Of a stretch of 64,000 nt of DNA, positions 56,683 to 64,000 are shown one piece after another. Position 1 is the stretch's first letter. Every line of letters begins with the position of its first letter. Made by a program: the position numbers and the translations under genes. A model generated the notes under the pieces. It was not told the origin of the DNA and did not search any database. It saw only the letters and a program-made list of their open reading frames with translations. Origin of the DNA: Chthoniobacter flavus Ellin428 (GTDB taxonomy: Bacteria > Verrucomicrobiota > Verrucomicrobiia > Chthoniobacterales > Chthoniobacteraceae); the NCBI RefSeq assembly GCF_000173075.1, contig NZ_ABVL01000004.1, positions 310,001 through 374,000 of the forward strand, read 5' to 3'.

Positions 56683-57150
56683 ATGGTAATCCGACAGTTT
56701 CATCCGGCCGATGAACTGGCGGTCATCCAGCTTTGGATGCATTGCGGGCTGATCGTGCCGCAAAACAATCCGCGCGCCGACATCGAACGCAAATTGTGGG
56801 TCTCGCCCGAGTTGTTCCTGGTCGGCACCGTGGGCGAGGAAATCGTCGCCTCGGTCATGGCGGGCTACGATGGGCATCGCGGGAGTATCAACTATCTGGC
56901 GGTGGCGCCGGAGTATCAGCACAATGGCTACGGGCGGGCGCTCGTCGAGCATGTCGAAGCCATCCTGCACGATTGCGGTTGCCCGAAGATCAATCTCTGC
57001 GTGCGGACTTCCAACCAATCCGTCATCGCCTTCTATCAGCGGCTCGGTTTCGTCTGCGATCCGGTGATCACGATGAGCAGGCGTCTGGTGGCCGATCAGC
57101 CGTTTGAGCTGGTCGTCGAGTACGAAGAGGACGTGACCAATTCGCACTGA
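56683..57150 (+). CDS. GNAT-family N-acetyltransferase (YpeA-like)
   Basis: 155 residues. Acetyl-CoA-binding motif A in INYLAVAPEYQHNGYGRALVEHVE; then PKINLCVRTSNQSVIAFYQRLGF, as in E. coli YpeA-type acetyltransferases. Acceptor unknown. Convergent with the molybdoenzyme gene, stop codons 9 bp apart. Confidence 0.88.
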   Translation: MVIRQFHPADELAVIQLWMHCGLIVPQNNPRADIERKLWVSPELFLVGTVGEEIVASVMAGYDGHRGSINYLAVAPEYQHNGYGRALVEHVEAILHDCGCPKINLCVRTSNQSVIAFYQRLGFVCDPVITMSRRLVADQPFELVVEYEEDVTNSH

Positions 57151-57158
57151 GCGTTCGC

Positions 57159-59672
57159 TTACGCCTTCCGCACCCGTACCGCGAAGCACTTATACGCTTG
57201 CTGGCCGGAGAGGTTGTCGAAGTAGCGGTCGTCGAGGAGCGTGTTGGCGGTTTCGTAACGTGGGAGGCCGAATTCATCGCCCATGGCTTGCGCCGGGCCG
57301 AAGCTATTCGGAATGAAGATGGTGTCTTCGCGGATGCCTTCCCAGAGCGTGGCGGTGCCGGTGATGGCGCCGCGCGGGCTTTCGATGACGATCTTGTCGC
57401 CCTGCGCAACGCCGGATTTCTCCGCGGTGCGCGGATGGATCTGCACGAGGCGCACGCCGTTCATCTGCTTGCCGAAGTAGGTCCACTGCGTGACGCCGGC
57501 GAAGTGTACGACGCTGGCTCGGCCGCACATCCCCATGAGCGGGAATTGCTCATGCACCTTGCCGTCGCTGAGACCGCCGAGTGTCACATTCGGCGTGACA
57601 CTGCCGGGATTGATCGCGTTCGGTACGAGTTCCTCTTCGTAGACGATGCTCGGATTCTGTCCCGTGACCTCCGGGTGCGTATAGAAAATTGGCAGCGCCG
57701 AATGGCCCGCGCCGACGAGCTTCTGATCGAGCTCCGCGGTGAAGATTTCCACCTTGCCGCTCCCGGTGAGGAAACGCTTGCCTTTGTTCTTCGGGTCGAG
57801 CGCCTCGGCGGCCTGATACCAGGAGGCATGATCGAGATAGAGCGTGGAGACGCCCGGGGTCTTCTCGCTGGCGCAAGGCCAGCGGAGCGGTTCGGCGCGC
57901 TTTTCCATGCGGGTCTGGCTCATGCCGCCCACGCCGGGCGTGCGGGCCACGAATTCCGCCCAGAGCTTCCCGAAATCCTTCCACTCGGCGCGCAGGTTGC
58001 CGGTCCAATACTCCGGTTTGTTCTTCGTATCGAGCTTCGCCATGGCCGCGGCGAGATCGATCCAGATTTCGATATCCGTCTTCGATTCGCCCACGCGCGC
58101 CACCGCGGCGTGCTGCCAGCGGATCGCGCGGTCATCGCGCCGCATATAGACGCCGTCCATCTCGAAGCCACTCGCCACCGGCAAGATCACGTCCGCGTAA
58201 TACGCGGCCTCTTCCATGAAGAGCCCGGTGAAGACGTAAAACTCCAGCTTCTTGAAGGCTTCCTGCACCTTCTTCGAATTCGCGCTGCCGATGAGCGGGT
58301 TGCCCTCGGTGACGATGGCCTTGAGCTGATACGGGCGCGAATGGAGGATCGACTCCGCAAACCAATCCGGGCCGACCGGCAGCTCGCCATCTTTCTTCGG
58401 CGTCTCGCCCATGACCGGTAGCAGGTTCAGCCCGCCCGGCCAGGTGTTGTGCATGAAATTGCAGCCGCCCCCGTGCACGCCGATGTTGCCAGTGATCGCC
58501 GCGAGAAACGCCAGCGTGCGATAGGTATCGAACGCGCCGAGTTGATGCGAGATGCCCGCGTTGCAGAAGATCGCCGCGGGCCTGGCCTTCGCGTAACCCT
58601 CCGCGATCGCCTTGATCTTCGTCGCCGGCACACCAGTGATCTTCTCCGCCCATTCCGGCGTGTAGTCGTGATCGGCCAGATGCTTCTTCAGTTGGTCGAA
58701 GCCGAGCACCCACTTCGCGACAAGCTTTGCATCGTAGAGCTTCTGCGCGATGATGTGCTGGAGAAACGCCAGCACCAGGGCGAGATCGGTGTGCGGCTTC
58801 GGCGCGATCCATTCATCCGCCTGCGCACCCGTGGGCGTGAGGCGCGGATCGATCACGATGAGTTTGGCCTTCGTCTTCAGGCGCTCACGCAGCAGGTAGG
58901 CAAACGTCATCGGCTGCGTCTCCGCCTGGTTTGTGCCGAGGAAGAGGAAGAACCTGGCGCTGCCGAGGTCTTCCTTGCCGGTGTTCTCGTCCTTGCCGTA
59001 GCCGTTGGTGAAATTGCCCAGGCCGAAGGTCGTGCCGAGCGCGTCGCCGCCGGCGTCGTTGCAGACGGGGCCCACGTCGGTGTCGTTTGGCGAACCGAGC
59101 AGGGTGAAGAAGCGGCCGATGATCGAACCCGTGCCGCGCTGGAGACGGCCCGAGGTCTTGTTGGCGATTGCCTTCGCATCGCCTGCATCGCGCAGGGTGA
59201 GGAATTTCTTCGCGATGATCTCGAGCGCTTCCTCCCACGAGCACGGCTCGAATTTCGAATCCATCGAGCCCTTCTCGCCGCCCACGCGCTTCAGTGGCCT
59301 GGTCAGCCGGAAGCGGTTGTAGACGAGCTGGGTCATCATCTCCGCTTTTACACACAGGCCGCCGGCCTGTACCGGGTCGGCGTCCTCGCCGAGCACGTCA
59401 ATGACCCGCCCGTCCTTGACGTGCACCTTCAGCCGGCAGTTGCAATTGCAGAATTGACAGGCGCTATCAACGATCTTGTCCGGCTGGAGCTGGCCGGAAC
59501 CCTTGGTGAAATCGAATCCCGTCGGCGGCGGCGCCGTCTTCGAGTATTCGCCGTCGTGTCCTGCCAGCGTTTCCGCGGTGCGGAGCCCGAAGGTCGAGGC
59601 CGCGGCCGCGCCGAGCGCGCCACCGCGGAGAAAACTGCGCCGGGAAAGGTGCTGCGAGGATTCGTTGCTCAT
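57159..59672 (-). CDS. Tat-exported molybdopterin oxidoreductase catalytic subunit
   Basis: 837 residues from ATG 59672, where a Tat leader starts (LSRRSFLRGGALGAAAA). A [4Fe-4S] motif near the N-terminus follows the CxxCxxxC...C pattern (SACQFCNCNCRLKV ... GGLCVKAE). Family text: NDTDVGPVCNDAGGDALG (candidate molybdenum Cys ligand), FFLFLGTNQAETQPM, LIVIDPRLTPTGAQADEWI, NAGISHQLGAFDTYRTL, and a C-terminal dinucleotide-binding domain (ARASVVHFAGV..., IVIESPRGAITG). It is DMSO-reductase-superfamily; nitrate, formate, arsenate or sulfur substrates are all possible. No Fe-S or membrane subunit adjoins. It lies beside an arsenic operon, divergent from arsR. Confidence 0.87.
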   Translation of the reverse strand: MSNESSQHLSRRSFLRGGALGAAAASTFGLRTAETLAGHDGEYSKTAPPPTGFDFTKGSGQLQPDKIVDSACQFCNCNCRLKVHVKDGRVIDVLGEDADPVQAGGLCVKAEMMTQLVYNRFRLTRPLKRVGGEKGSMDSKFEPCSWEEALEIIAKKFLTLRDAGDAKAIANKTSGRLQRGTGSIIGRFFTLLGSPNDTDVGPVCNDAGGDALGTTFGLGNFTNGYGKDENTGKEDLGSARFFLFLGTNQAETQPMTFAYLLRERLKTKAKLIVIDPRLTPTGAQADEWIAPKPHTDLALVLAFLQHIIAQKLYDAKLVAKWVLGFDQLKKHLADHDYTPEWAEKITGVPATKIKAIAEGYAKARPAAIFCNAGISHQLGAFDTYRTLAFLAAITGNIGVHGGGCNFMHNTWPGGLNLLPVMGETPKKDGELPVGPDWFAESILHSRPYQLKAIVTEGNPLIGSANSKKVQEAFKKLEFYVFTGLFMEEAAYYADVILPVASGFEMDGVYMRRDDRAIRWQHAAVARVGESKTDIEIWIDLAAAMAKLDTKNKPEYWTGNLRAEWKDFGKLWAEFVARTPGVGGMSQTRMEKRAEPLRWPCASEKTPGVSTLYLDHASWYQAAEALDPKNKGKRFLTGSGKVEIFTAELDQKLVGAGHSALPIFYTHPEVTGQNPSIVYEEELVPNAINPGSVTPNVTLGGLSDGKVHEQFPLMGMCGRASVVHFAGVTQWTYFGKQMNGVRLVQIHPRTAEKSGVAQGDKIVIESPRGAITGTATLWEGIREDTIFIPNSFGPAQAMGDEFGLPRYETANTLLDDRYFDNLSGQQAYKCFAVRVRKA

Positions 59673-60134
59673 GGAGCGGGGGAGGTTGGAAGGTGAAGAC
59701 GAAGTTGCCCTGATCGTCCAGGAAACGCTCTGACCGGGAACGAAGGCTCGGGTGAGTTGGGTTGGGATTTGGGATGGATGCGCAGAAGGAAATGGCCGGA
59801 TCATCGCCTTATTGCTTATATGCACATCTAGGCATATTAGATGAATCGTTTTGGTGTAAAAGAATTTGGTGAATTGCTTTTCGGGACGAATTTTTTTTTG
59901 ATCACCTCTCCCGAAGTTATCCTTCCGGAACTGACTGGGCGCGAGGTGGGTTCTGGCGGCAGGGATGGCGGGCGGACCTTCGAAAAAGTTAGACTGAACG
60001 AAAATTCAGTTAGTCGCGGAGTAGGATGCCCCGGCGTTCCCGCGCAAGCGTTTGGCCTGAATAAATATTCAGTTTTCAGAAAATAGGTGACATTTTTCAT
60101 CGAGGAAACTTGCGGCCTCGTGCACATTTCGCGC
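59673..60134. promoter_or_regulatory. Divergent regulatory region with several inverted repeats
   Basis: Three palindromic sites lie between the molybdoenzyme and arsR1: ATATGC-N8-GCATAT (59818-59837), ACTGAA-N6-TTCAGT (59993-60010, inside a run containing TTAGACTGAA), and CTGAATA-AA-TATTCAG (60057-60072). The last two resemble ArsR/SmtB operators, whose halves contain TGAA/TTCA. Likely binding sites for arsR1, arsR2 or both. No gene in this stretch. Confidence 0.6.
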
Positions 60135-60455
60135 ATGCCGAAAACGGATCCGCCGAAGACGGACTGCGTCGATATTCTCAAAGCCCTTTCTGATCGCTCC
60201 CGCATGCGGATCGTGAAAGCCCTGCTGCCCAAGGAGCACGGGGTCAATGACCTCGCCGACGAACTCAGTCTCTCGCAATACAACGTCTCGAAGCACCTGC
60301 GTGTGTTGAAGCAGGCGGGCATCGTGGACATGCACCCCGAAGGCACCCGCCGCGAATACTTCATCGTGAAGGAATTCCGCGAGCGCCTGAAGAAGGAGAA
60401 TCACGTGCTCGATTTCGGCTGCTGCAGCTTCCGCTTCGATCAGTTGCCGGATTAG
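60135..60455 (+). CDS. ArsR-family metalloregulator 1
   Basis: 106 residues from ATG 60135 (MPKTDPPKTDCVDIL); a GTG at 60087 is less likely because it would put the operator-like repeat almost in the coding region. Winged helix: DILKALSDRSRMRIVKALLPKEHGVNDLADELSLSQYNVSKHLRVLKQAGIV. The C-terminus FGCCSFRF and Cys11 could bind a metal(loid). Operator-like palindromes lie just upstream. Effector not assigned. Confidence 0.87.
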   Translation: MPKTDPPKTDCVDILKALSDRSRMRIVKALLPKEHGVNDLADELSLSQYNVSKHLRVLKQAGIVDMHPEGTRREYFIVKEFRERLKKENHVLDFGCCSFRFDQLPD

Positions 60456-60548
60456 CGGGATGCGGTGGGAAGTTCGCGGAAGTAGTGGAATAGATCGCAG
60501 CCCTGCAAAGCGATATGATGCCTGGGTGGATTCAGTTTTCACGTGACA

Positions 60549-60582
60549 CATACGGTCATGCATATATATGCATGACCGTATG
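60549..60582. promoter_or_regulatory. Perfect 34-bp palindromic operator over the arsR2 start
   Basis: Left half CATACGGTCATGCATAT and right half ATATGCATGACCGTATG are exact reverse complements with no spacer. It contains two possible start codons of arsR2 (60568 and 60580). The ATATGC core recurs at 59818-59837 upstream of the molybdoenzyme. Its position suggests autoregulation that blocks transcription or translation start. Confidence 0.85.
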
Positions 60583-60927
60583 CGTCAGCCCTCGTCCACC
60601 CGCCTGCGGGAACTTCCGCCGATCTTCAAGGCACTTTCCGATCCCACCCGGCTGCGCCTGTTGAGCTTGCTCTCCGAGGGCGAGGTGTGCGTTTGCTTTC
60701 TCAGCGATGTGCTGAAACTGGTGCAGCCCAAAGTTTCCCGGCATCTCGCCTACTTGAAGCGCGCCGGCCTGGTGGCGGCGCGTCGCGAGGGTAAATGGAT
60801 GCACTACGCCTGGGCGGAGTTGGGCGATCCCATTTCCCGCAATGTGATGAACGGTCTCCGGGATTGGATGGCCAAGGACGAAATCCTGCGCCGTGAACGG
60901 GCGGCGCTGAAGCGGGTGTGCTGCTGA
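60580..60927 (+). CDS. arsR: ArsR-family arsenic-type repressor 2
   Basis: 115 residues from ATG 60580 (an ATG at 60568, inside the palindrome, is also possible). Winged helix with the As(III)/Sb(III)-type motif EGEVCVCFLSDVLKL (cf. ELCVCDL), then QPKVSRHLAYLKRAGLVAARREGKWMHY, and a terminal CC pair. The classical arsenite-responsive repressor; controls the aquaporin-DUF6428-arsC genes immediately downstream. Confidence 0.92.
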   Translation: MRQPSSTRLRELPPIFKALSDPTRLRLLSLLSEGEVCVCFLSDVLKLVQPKVSRHLAYLKRAGLVAARREGKWMHYAWAELGDPISRNVMNGLRDWMAKDEILRRERAALKRVCC

Positions 60928-60932
60928 TTTTT

Positions 60933-61610
60933 ATGAAAGCCTGTTTTGCCGAAGCGGTGGGCACGTTCTGCCTCGTCTTTGCTGGGACGGGGGCCATCGT
61001 CATCGATGCCGCTTCGCATGGCTCCATCACCCATGTGGGCGTGGCGTTTACCTTTGGGCTCATCGTCCTGGCGATGATCTATACGGTGGGCGATGTCTCG
61101 GGCGCGCATCTCAACCCGGCGGTGACAATCGGCTTTGCCGTGGCCCGTCGCTTTCCTGTGAGCGGCGTGTTGCCCTACGTCGCGAGCCAATGTGTGGGCG
61201 CGCTTGCTGCCAGCGGCTTGTTGCGGGTGCTTTTTCCCGCCGATCCGACTCTCGGGACCACGCTGCCCGCCGGTTCGGCGATGCAATCGTTCATCCTGGA
61301 AATCGTCCTCACGGCTATTCTCATGTTCGTGATCCTGTGCGTATCTACCGGGGCGAAGGAGAAAGGCATCACCGCGGGGATCGCCGTGGGTTCGGTGATT
61401 GCGCTGGAGGCGATGTTTGCCGGTCCCATCTCCGGCGCATCCATGAATCCCGCCCGATCGCTGGCGCCCGCGCTGGTCAGCGGTCATCTCGAGCATCTTT
61501 GGGTCTATCTTCTCGCACCCATTCTCGGCGCGCTCATTGCCGTGCCGACGTGCTGCGCCGTGCAAACCGGGGAGTGCTGCCAATCCGCCATCAAACCATC
61601 GAACCCATGA
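60933..61610 (+). CDS. aqpS: MIP-family aquaporin of an arsenic operon
   Basis: 225 residues from ATG 60933 (a GTG at 60918 overlapping arsR is possible). Six membrane helices and two half-helices with NPA boxes: GDVSGAHLNPAVTIGF and GASMNPARSLAP. Location between arsR and arsC matches aqpS-type operons of rhizobia, where the channel releases arsenite made by ArsC. No dedicated ArsB/Acr3 pump is present. Gene name is by analogy. Confidence 0.87.
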   Translation: MKACFAEAVGTFCLVFAGTGAIVIDAASHGSITHVGVAFTFGLIVLAMIYTVGDVSGAHLNPAVTIGFAVARRFPVSGVLPYVASQCVGALAASGLLRVLFPADPTLGTTLPAGSAMQSFILEIVLTAILMFVILCVSTGAKEKGITAGIAVGSVIALEAMFAGPISGASMNPARSLAPALVSGHLEHLWVYLLAPILGALIAVPTCCAVQTGECCQSAIKPSNP

Positions 61611-62065
61611 AATTATCCGAGTTCAAATCCCACCTGCAACGCACGCCCAATGACCAGTTGCGCTTCGCGCTGCCGGATGGCGGCGCGATCGAGGCGCATG
61701 CTCACATCACCGAGGTGGGGCGGGTTGACAAAGCTTTTGTCGACTGCGGCGGCACCGTGCGCCGCACCGCTCATTGCTCCCTGCAGGCCTGGGTGGCGGA
61801 TGACACGGACCATCGCCTCCTGCCCGGCAAACTTGCGGCGATCATCGAAAAGGCGGCGCCCATTCTTGGAGACGAAGACCTCGACGTGGAAATCGAATAT
61901 CAGGACGGACTCATCTCCCAGTTTCCGGTGGAAGCGGCGAGCAGCGCCGGGGGCGCACTCATCTTCCATCTCAGCACCAAGAACACCGACTGCCTTGCGA
62001 AGGAGTTTTGCCTGCCCAATGCGAACCAGGAGAGCAGTTGCTGTGGTACCGGAGGCTGCTGCTGA
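61607..62065 (+). CDS. DUF6428-family protein of the arsenic operon
   Basis: 152 residues from ATG 61607, whose ATGA overlaps the aquaporin stop codon. Family text: LRFALPDGGAIEAHAHITEVGRVDKAFVDCGGTVRR, WVADDTDHRLLPGKL, EDLDVEIEYQDGLISQFPV. It ends in a Cys-rich tail SCCGTGGCC, an attractive metal(loid)-binding site. DUF6428 genes recur in bacterial arsenic operons; the function is unknown. Confidence 0.85.
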   Translation: MKLSEFKSHLQRTPNDQLRFALPDGGAIEAHAHITEVGRVDKAFVDCGGTVRRTAHCSLQAWVADDTDHRLLPGKLAAIIEKAAPILGDEDLDVEIEYQDGLISQFPVEAASSAGGALIFHLSTKNTDCLAKEFCLPNANQESSCCGTGGCC

Positions 62066-62090
62066 ACGCGCGATCATTTCCCAAACACCT

Positions 62091-62549
62091 ATGACCAAAC
62101 CAAAAGTCCTCTTCGTCTGCATTCATAACAGTGCCCGGAGCCAAATGGCCGAGGCCCTGCTCAACCATCTCTGCGGAAATCAATTGGAAGCTCAGAGCGC
62201 GGGGCTGGAACCGGGAAAGCTAAACCCGCTGGCCGTGGAAGCGATGAAGCTCATGGGCGTCGATATTTCCCAGGCGGAAACCAAGAGCGTTTTTGAAAAG
62301 TTCAAGAATGCCGAGCATTTCGCCTATGTCATCACGGTCTGCGATGAAACCAGTGGCGAGCGTTGCCCGATCTTTCCGAGCGCGGCCAAACGCATCCACT
62401 GGAGTTTTCCGGACCCGAGCAGCTTCACGGGAAGTTGGGAGGAGCGCGTCCTGCGCACGGTCGAAGTGCGCAATTTGATCGCCAACCAAATCCGCGAGTG
62501 GTGTCCGGCCGTCTGCTCGCAGCCCGATCTCTGCGAAAGCGTCGCGTAA
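62091..62549 (+). CDS. arsC: Arsenate reductase, thioredoxin-coupled (low-Mr PTPase type)
   Basis: 152 residues from ATG 62091. Reduces arsenate to arsenite using a Cys cascade and thioredoxin. The P-loop is FVCIHNSARSQMAEALLN; the further Cys pair lies in ITVCDETSGERCPIFP, as in S. aureus/B. subtilis-type ArsC; IHWSFPDPSSFTGSWEER is the D-P loop. Last gene of the arsenic operon (26 bp after DUF6428). Confidence 0.95.
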   Translation: MTKPKVLFVCIHNSARSQMAEALLNHLCGNQLEAQSAGLEPGKLNPLAVEAMKLMGVDISQAETKSVFEKFKNAEHFAYVITVCDETSGERCPIFPSAAKRIHWSFPDPSSFTGSWEERVLRTVEVRNLIANQIREWCPAVCSQPDLCESVA

Positions 62550-62599
62550 TCATCTTTGAGACCTCCAAGAGGAGAGAGGCTCTCTTCCGTGAAATCAGC

Positions 62600-63061
62600 C
62601 TAAGTCGGCTCCGCAGAACGGTAGCGATCCGTCCATCCGAGCCAGTATTCAATGTCGCATGGCCGATCTTCCGGAGGACGCAGCGCCGTAAGAATCGGGT
62701 GCGTCAGGGCGTGCTGGACAAACTCCTCGGGTAGCATGACGTCGTGACACTCGACGTAGTGGGATAATCCCTCGGGCCAGGCCCACACGCCGTCCCAATA
62801 CTCGCGATGTCCCACGTCGCCGCAATCGAAGCGGCAACATGAAAGTCCTCGATAAACCTCAAACTCAGGCGAAGATCGCAGATAGTGGAGTAAGGCGATC
62901 TTCTCGTCAGGACTGATCCAGTTGGGTCTTATGAGGATGCGAGGATGTGGAAACTGCCGGTCGTAATCCGTGAAGCCGTTAAACCAATAGCCAATAAGCC
63001 GTGGAGCTGGCGTGGTCGCTTCGTTTGGAGTTCCGCGATGATCTGGTGGATGCGTTCCCAT
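62600..63061 (-). CDS. Conserved hypothetical protein (possibly the 3' part of a frameshifted gene)
   Basis: Frame open from 63061 to 62600, 153 residues. The convincing part starts near residue 22 (RLIGYWFNGFTDYDRQFPHPRILI) and includes YRGLSCCRFDCGDVGHREYWDGVWAWPEGLSHYVECHDVMLPEEFVQHAL, a pattern of small conserved proteins of unknown role. The first ~20 residues overlap the next gene in another frame and look like noise. Either the gene starts inside, or it is fused to the upstream gene by a shift near 63000-63040. Confidence 0.5.
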   Translation of the reverse strand: MGTHPPDHRGTPNEATTPAPRLIGYWFNGFTDYDRQFPHPRILIRPNWISPDEKIALLHYLRSSPEFEVYRGLSCCRFDCGDVGHREYWDGVWAWPEGLSHYVECHDVMLPEEFVQHALTHPILTALRPPEDRPCDIEYWLGWTDRYRSAEPT

Positions 63062-63396
63062 AGGGCATCGAGAGCGGTGGAAAGTTCCGGAAGCGTGACG
63101 TTTTCCAGAGGAAACCGCACTCCTTTTAGACCGGGCTTCACAGTTTGCATCGGCGCGGGAAAGATCGTGAGCCCAATGGAGACAAGGTGATGGGCATCGA
63201 TCGCCGGCGCTACATAAATGAGATAACTATTCCCAACGTCGTCCGTGATCGGGATGTTCCGGTCCAAGGCGAACGCATCTCGGAACCGAACGCTGAGACC
63301 CTTGCCGGTAACCCATGGCTGCAGGATGGCGTCGATTGTGATTTGCGATTGCATGGTGTCGTCAGAAAGAAAGAGATAGACGAGGAAAGCCGTCAA
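62929..63396 (-). CDS. Hypothetical protein overlapping the previous one
   Basis: 155 residues from ATG 63396, or 141 from ATG 63354 (MQSQITIDAILQPW). Text: VRFRDAFALDRNIPITDDVGNSYLIYVAPAIDAHHLVSIGLTIFPAPM, SSG-poor, no signal peptide in the shorter form. The 133-bp overlap with the downstream frame is unusually long, so one of the two frames is probably shifted. No family recognised. Confidence 0.45.
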   Translation of the reverse strand: MTAFLVYLFLSDDTMQSQITIDAILQPWVTGKGLSVRFRDAFALDRNIPITDDVGNSYLIYVAPAIDAHHLVSIGLTIFPAPMQTVKPGLKGVRFPLENVTLPELSTALDALWERIHQIIAELQTKRPRQLHGLLAIGLTASRITTGSFHILASS

Positions 63397-63444
63397 CCCC
63401 GTGCCGCCTTTTTAGACGCTGACGAAGCAGCGCTCTCCGGTTGA

Positions 63445-63999
63445 TTACCGGAGGATTTCCCCCTTGGTCACATCGCCCGGCACATCCAGCGATTGCACCT
63501 GGTTGATCGTCTTGAAATGTGCGTGGTCGGCGAATTCCCACACGACCTTTTTGTCCCGCGTGACTTCGATGACCATCGGCTGCTCGCCGATGTGGCCGTG
63601 GCCGAGATAGACGCAGAAGAGGGTGTTGCCATTGGGCAGGCGCTGGCAGCCCGCCATGAGCCGGAGCGGATTGCCGGGCAGATCGTTTTCGTTGAGCTCC
63701 CACACGACTTTGTCGCTCGGGTCGACTTCCTCGACCTTGTGTCCGTCGCCGCAATCGATGAGCCAGTTCTTGTTCGGCAGGAGGACGACTTCATGCGGGT
63801 CGCCCGGCACTTTCACCTCGCGCAGCACCTTGCCGTCGCCGTCGAGCTCCACGACTTTGCCCTCGCCCTTGAAGCACACCAGATAGTGGCCCTCCGGCGT
63901 CTTGCGCGTGCCGCGGAATTGATTGTGCATCTTCTCCGTCGTGGTCGTGAGCTTGATCTCCTTGGCGATTTTCCCCTGGCGGTCGACCTCGATGATCCG
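63445..63999 (-). CDS. Beta-propeller protein, N-terminal part beyond the window
   Basis: The open frame enters from the right edge (…RIIEVDRQGKIAKEI) and ends at 63445. Repeating blade motifs are visible: GHYLVCFKGEGKVVELDGDGKVL, PHEVVLLPNKNWLIDCGDGHKVEEVDPSDKVVWEL, PNGNTLFCVYLGHGHIGEQPMVIEVTRDKKVVWEF. Resembles NHL/PQQ-type or arylsulfotransferase-like propellers. Signal and N-terminus are not visible. Confidence 0.7.
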   Translation of the reverse strand, partial: RIIEVDRQGKIAKEIKLTTTTEKMHNQFRGTRKTPEGHYLVCFKGEGKVVELDGDGKVLREVKVPGDPHEVVLLPNKNWLIDCGDGHKVEEVDPSDKVVWELNENDLPGNPLRLMAGCQRLPNGNTLFCVYLGHGHIGEQPMVIEVTRDKKVVWEFADHAHFKTINQVQSLDVPGDVTKGEILR

Positions 64000-64000
64000 G

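Noticed and set aside
57159..59672. Arsenite oxidase (AioA) or respiratory arsenate reductase (ArrA) call
   Set aside because: Neighbourhood is suggestive, but no AioB/ArrB subunit adjoins and no diagnostic arsenic-site text was recognised; kept as an unassigned molybdoenzyme.
60933..61610. Ordinary glycerol facilitator (GlpF)
   Set aside because: No glp genes nearby; position between arsR and arsC, with overlap to DUF6428, favours an arsenite channel.

Overview
The window is about 64 kb of GC-rich bacterial chromosome (roughly 60-63% G+C by eye). Gene content points to a Verrucomicrobiota bacterium, probably of the Spartobacteria/Chthoniobacter kind. This is an inference from a Tat-exported DUF1501 protein, two lactonase beta-propellers, an ECF sigma factor with a membrane tail, a Ser/Thr kinase with a formylglycine-generating-enzyme-like tail, many Tat or lipoprotein leaders, and many intergenic hairpin repeats. 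No rRNA, tRNA, CRISPR array or prophage was found.

Layout. 0-4 kb: a frameshifted ~1029-residue protein with a papain-like cysteine motif, followed by a small acidic protein. 4-11 kb: SGNH hydrolase, DUF1501 protein, a repeat-rich stretch, and a complete ISKra4-like insertion sequence (7964-9404, 9-bp target duplication) that splits an ECF sigma/DUF1648-like fusion gene. 10.7-17 kb: lactonase, UbiA prenyltransferase, an OmpR/HisKA two-component pair, YceI, CPBP protease. 17-21.5 kb: deoxyhypusine-synthase-like gene with an overlapping partner, frameshifted hisD, two small lipoproteins. 21.7-25.5 kb: kinase-pseudokinase-FGE protein followed 3 bp later by a haem-binding DUF3365 protein. 25.5-32.2 kb (minus strand): phosphodiester glycosidase, hypothetical, AlkB, DUF2086 dioxygenase, Lnt, a small winged-helix-like protein, phosphoglucomutase. 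32.4-37 kb: proB-proA and a multi-PAS hybrid kinase. 37-47 kb: second lactonase, CHAP-like protein, gap, pgk-tpiA, Gfo/Idh/MocA oxidoreductase, citrate synthase, AEC transporter. 47-56.5 kb: BsuPI-like and RGG-rich proteins, acpP, Spy-like protein, SprT-like and frameshifted cysteine desulfurase genes, serine acetyltransferase, PP2C phosphatase, and a secreted tyrosine-phosphatase/cytochrome c'-like fusion. 56.7-62.5 kb: GNAT, a Tat-exported molybdopterin oxidoreductase, and an arsenic island (two arsR, aquaporin, DUF6428, arsC). The right edge cuts a beta-propeller gene.

Themes. Phospho-signalling genes appear next to c-type haem proteins twice: kinase + DUF3365, and PP2C beside a phosphatase-haem fusion. 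Intergenic spaces carry families of hairpins built from 6-7 bp tandem units, mostly at convergent gene ends. Three genes (the papain-like gene, hisD, the cysteine desulfurase) each contain exactly one extra base, which could be real decay or assembly error.
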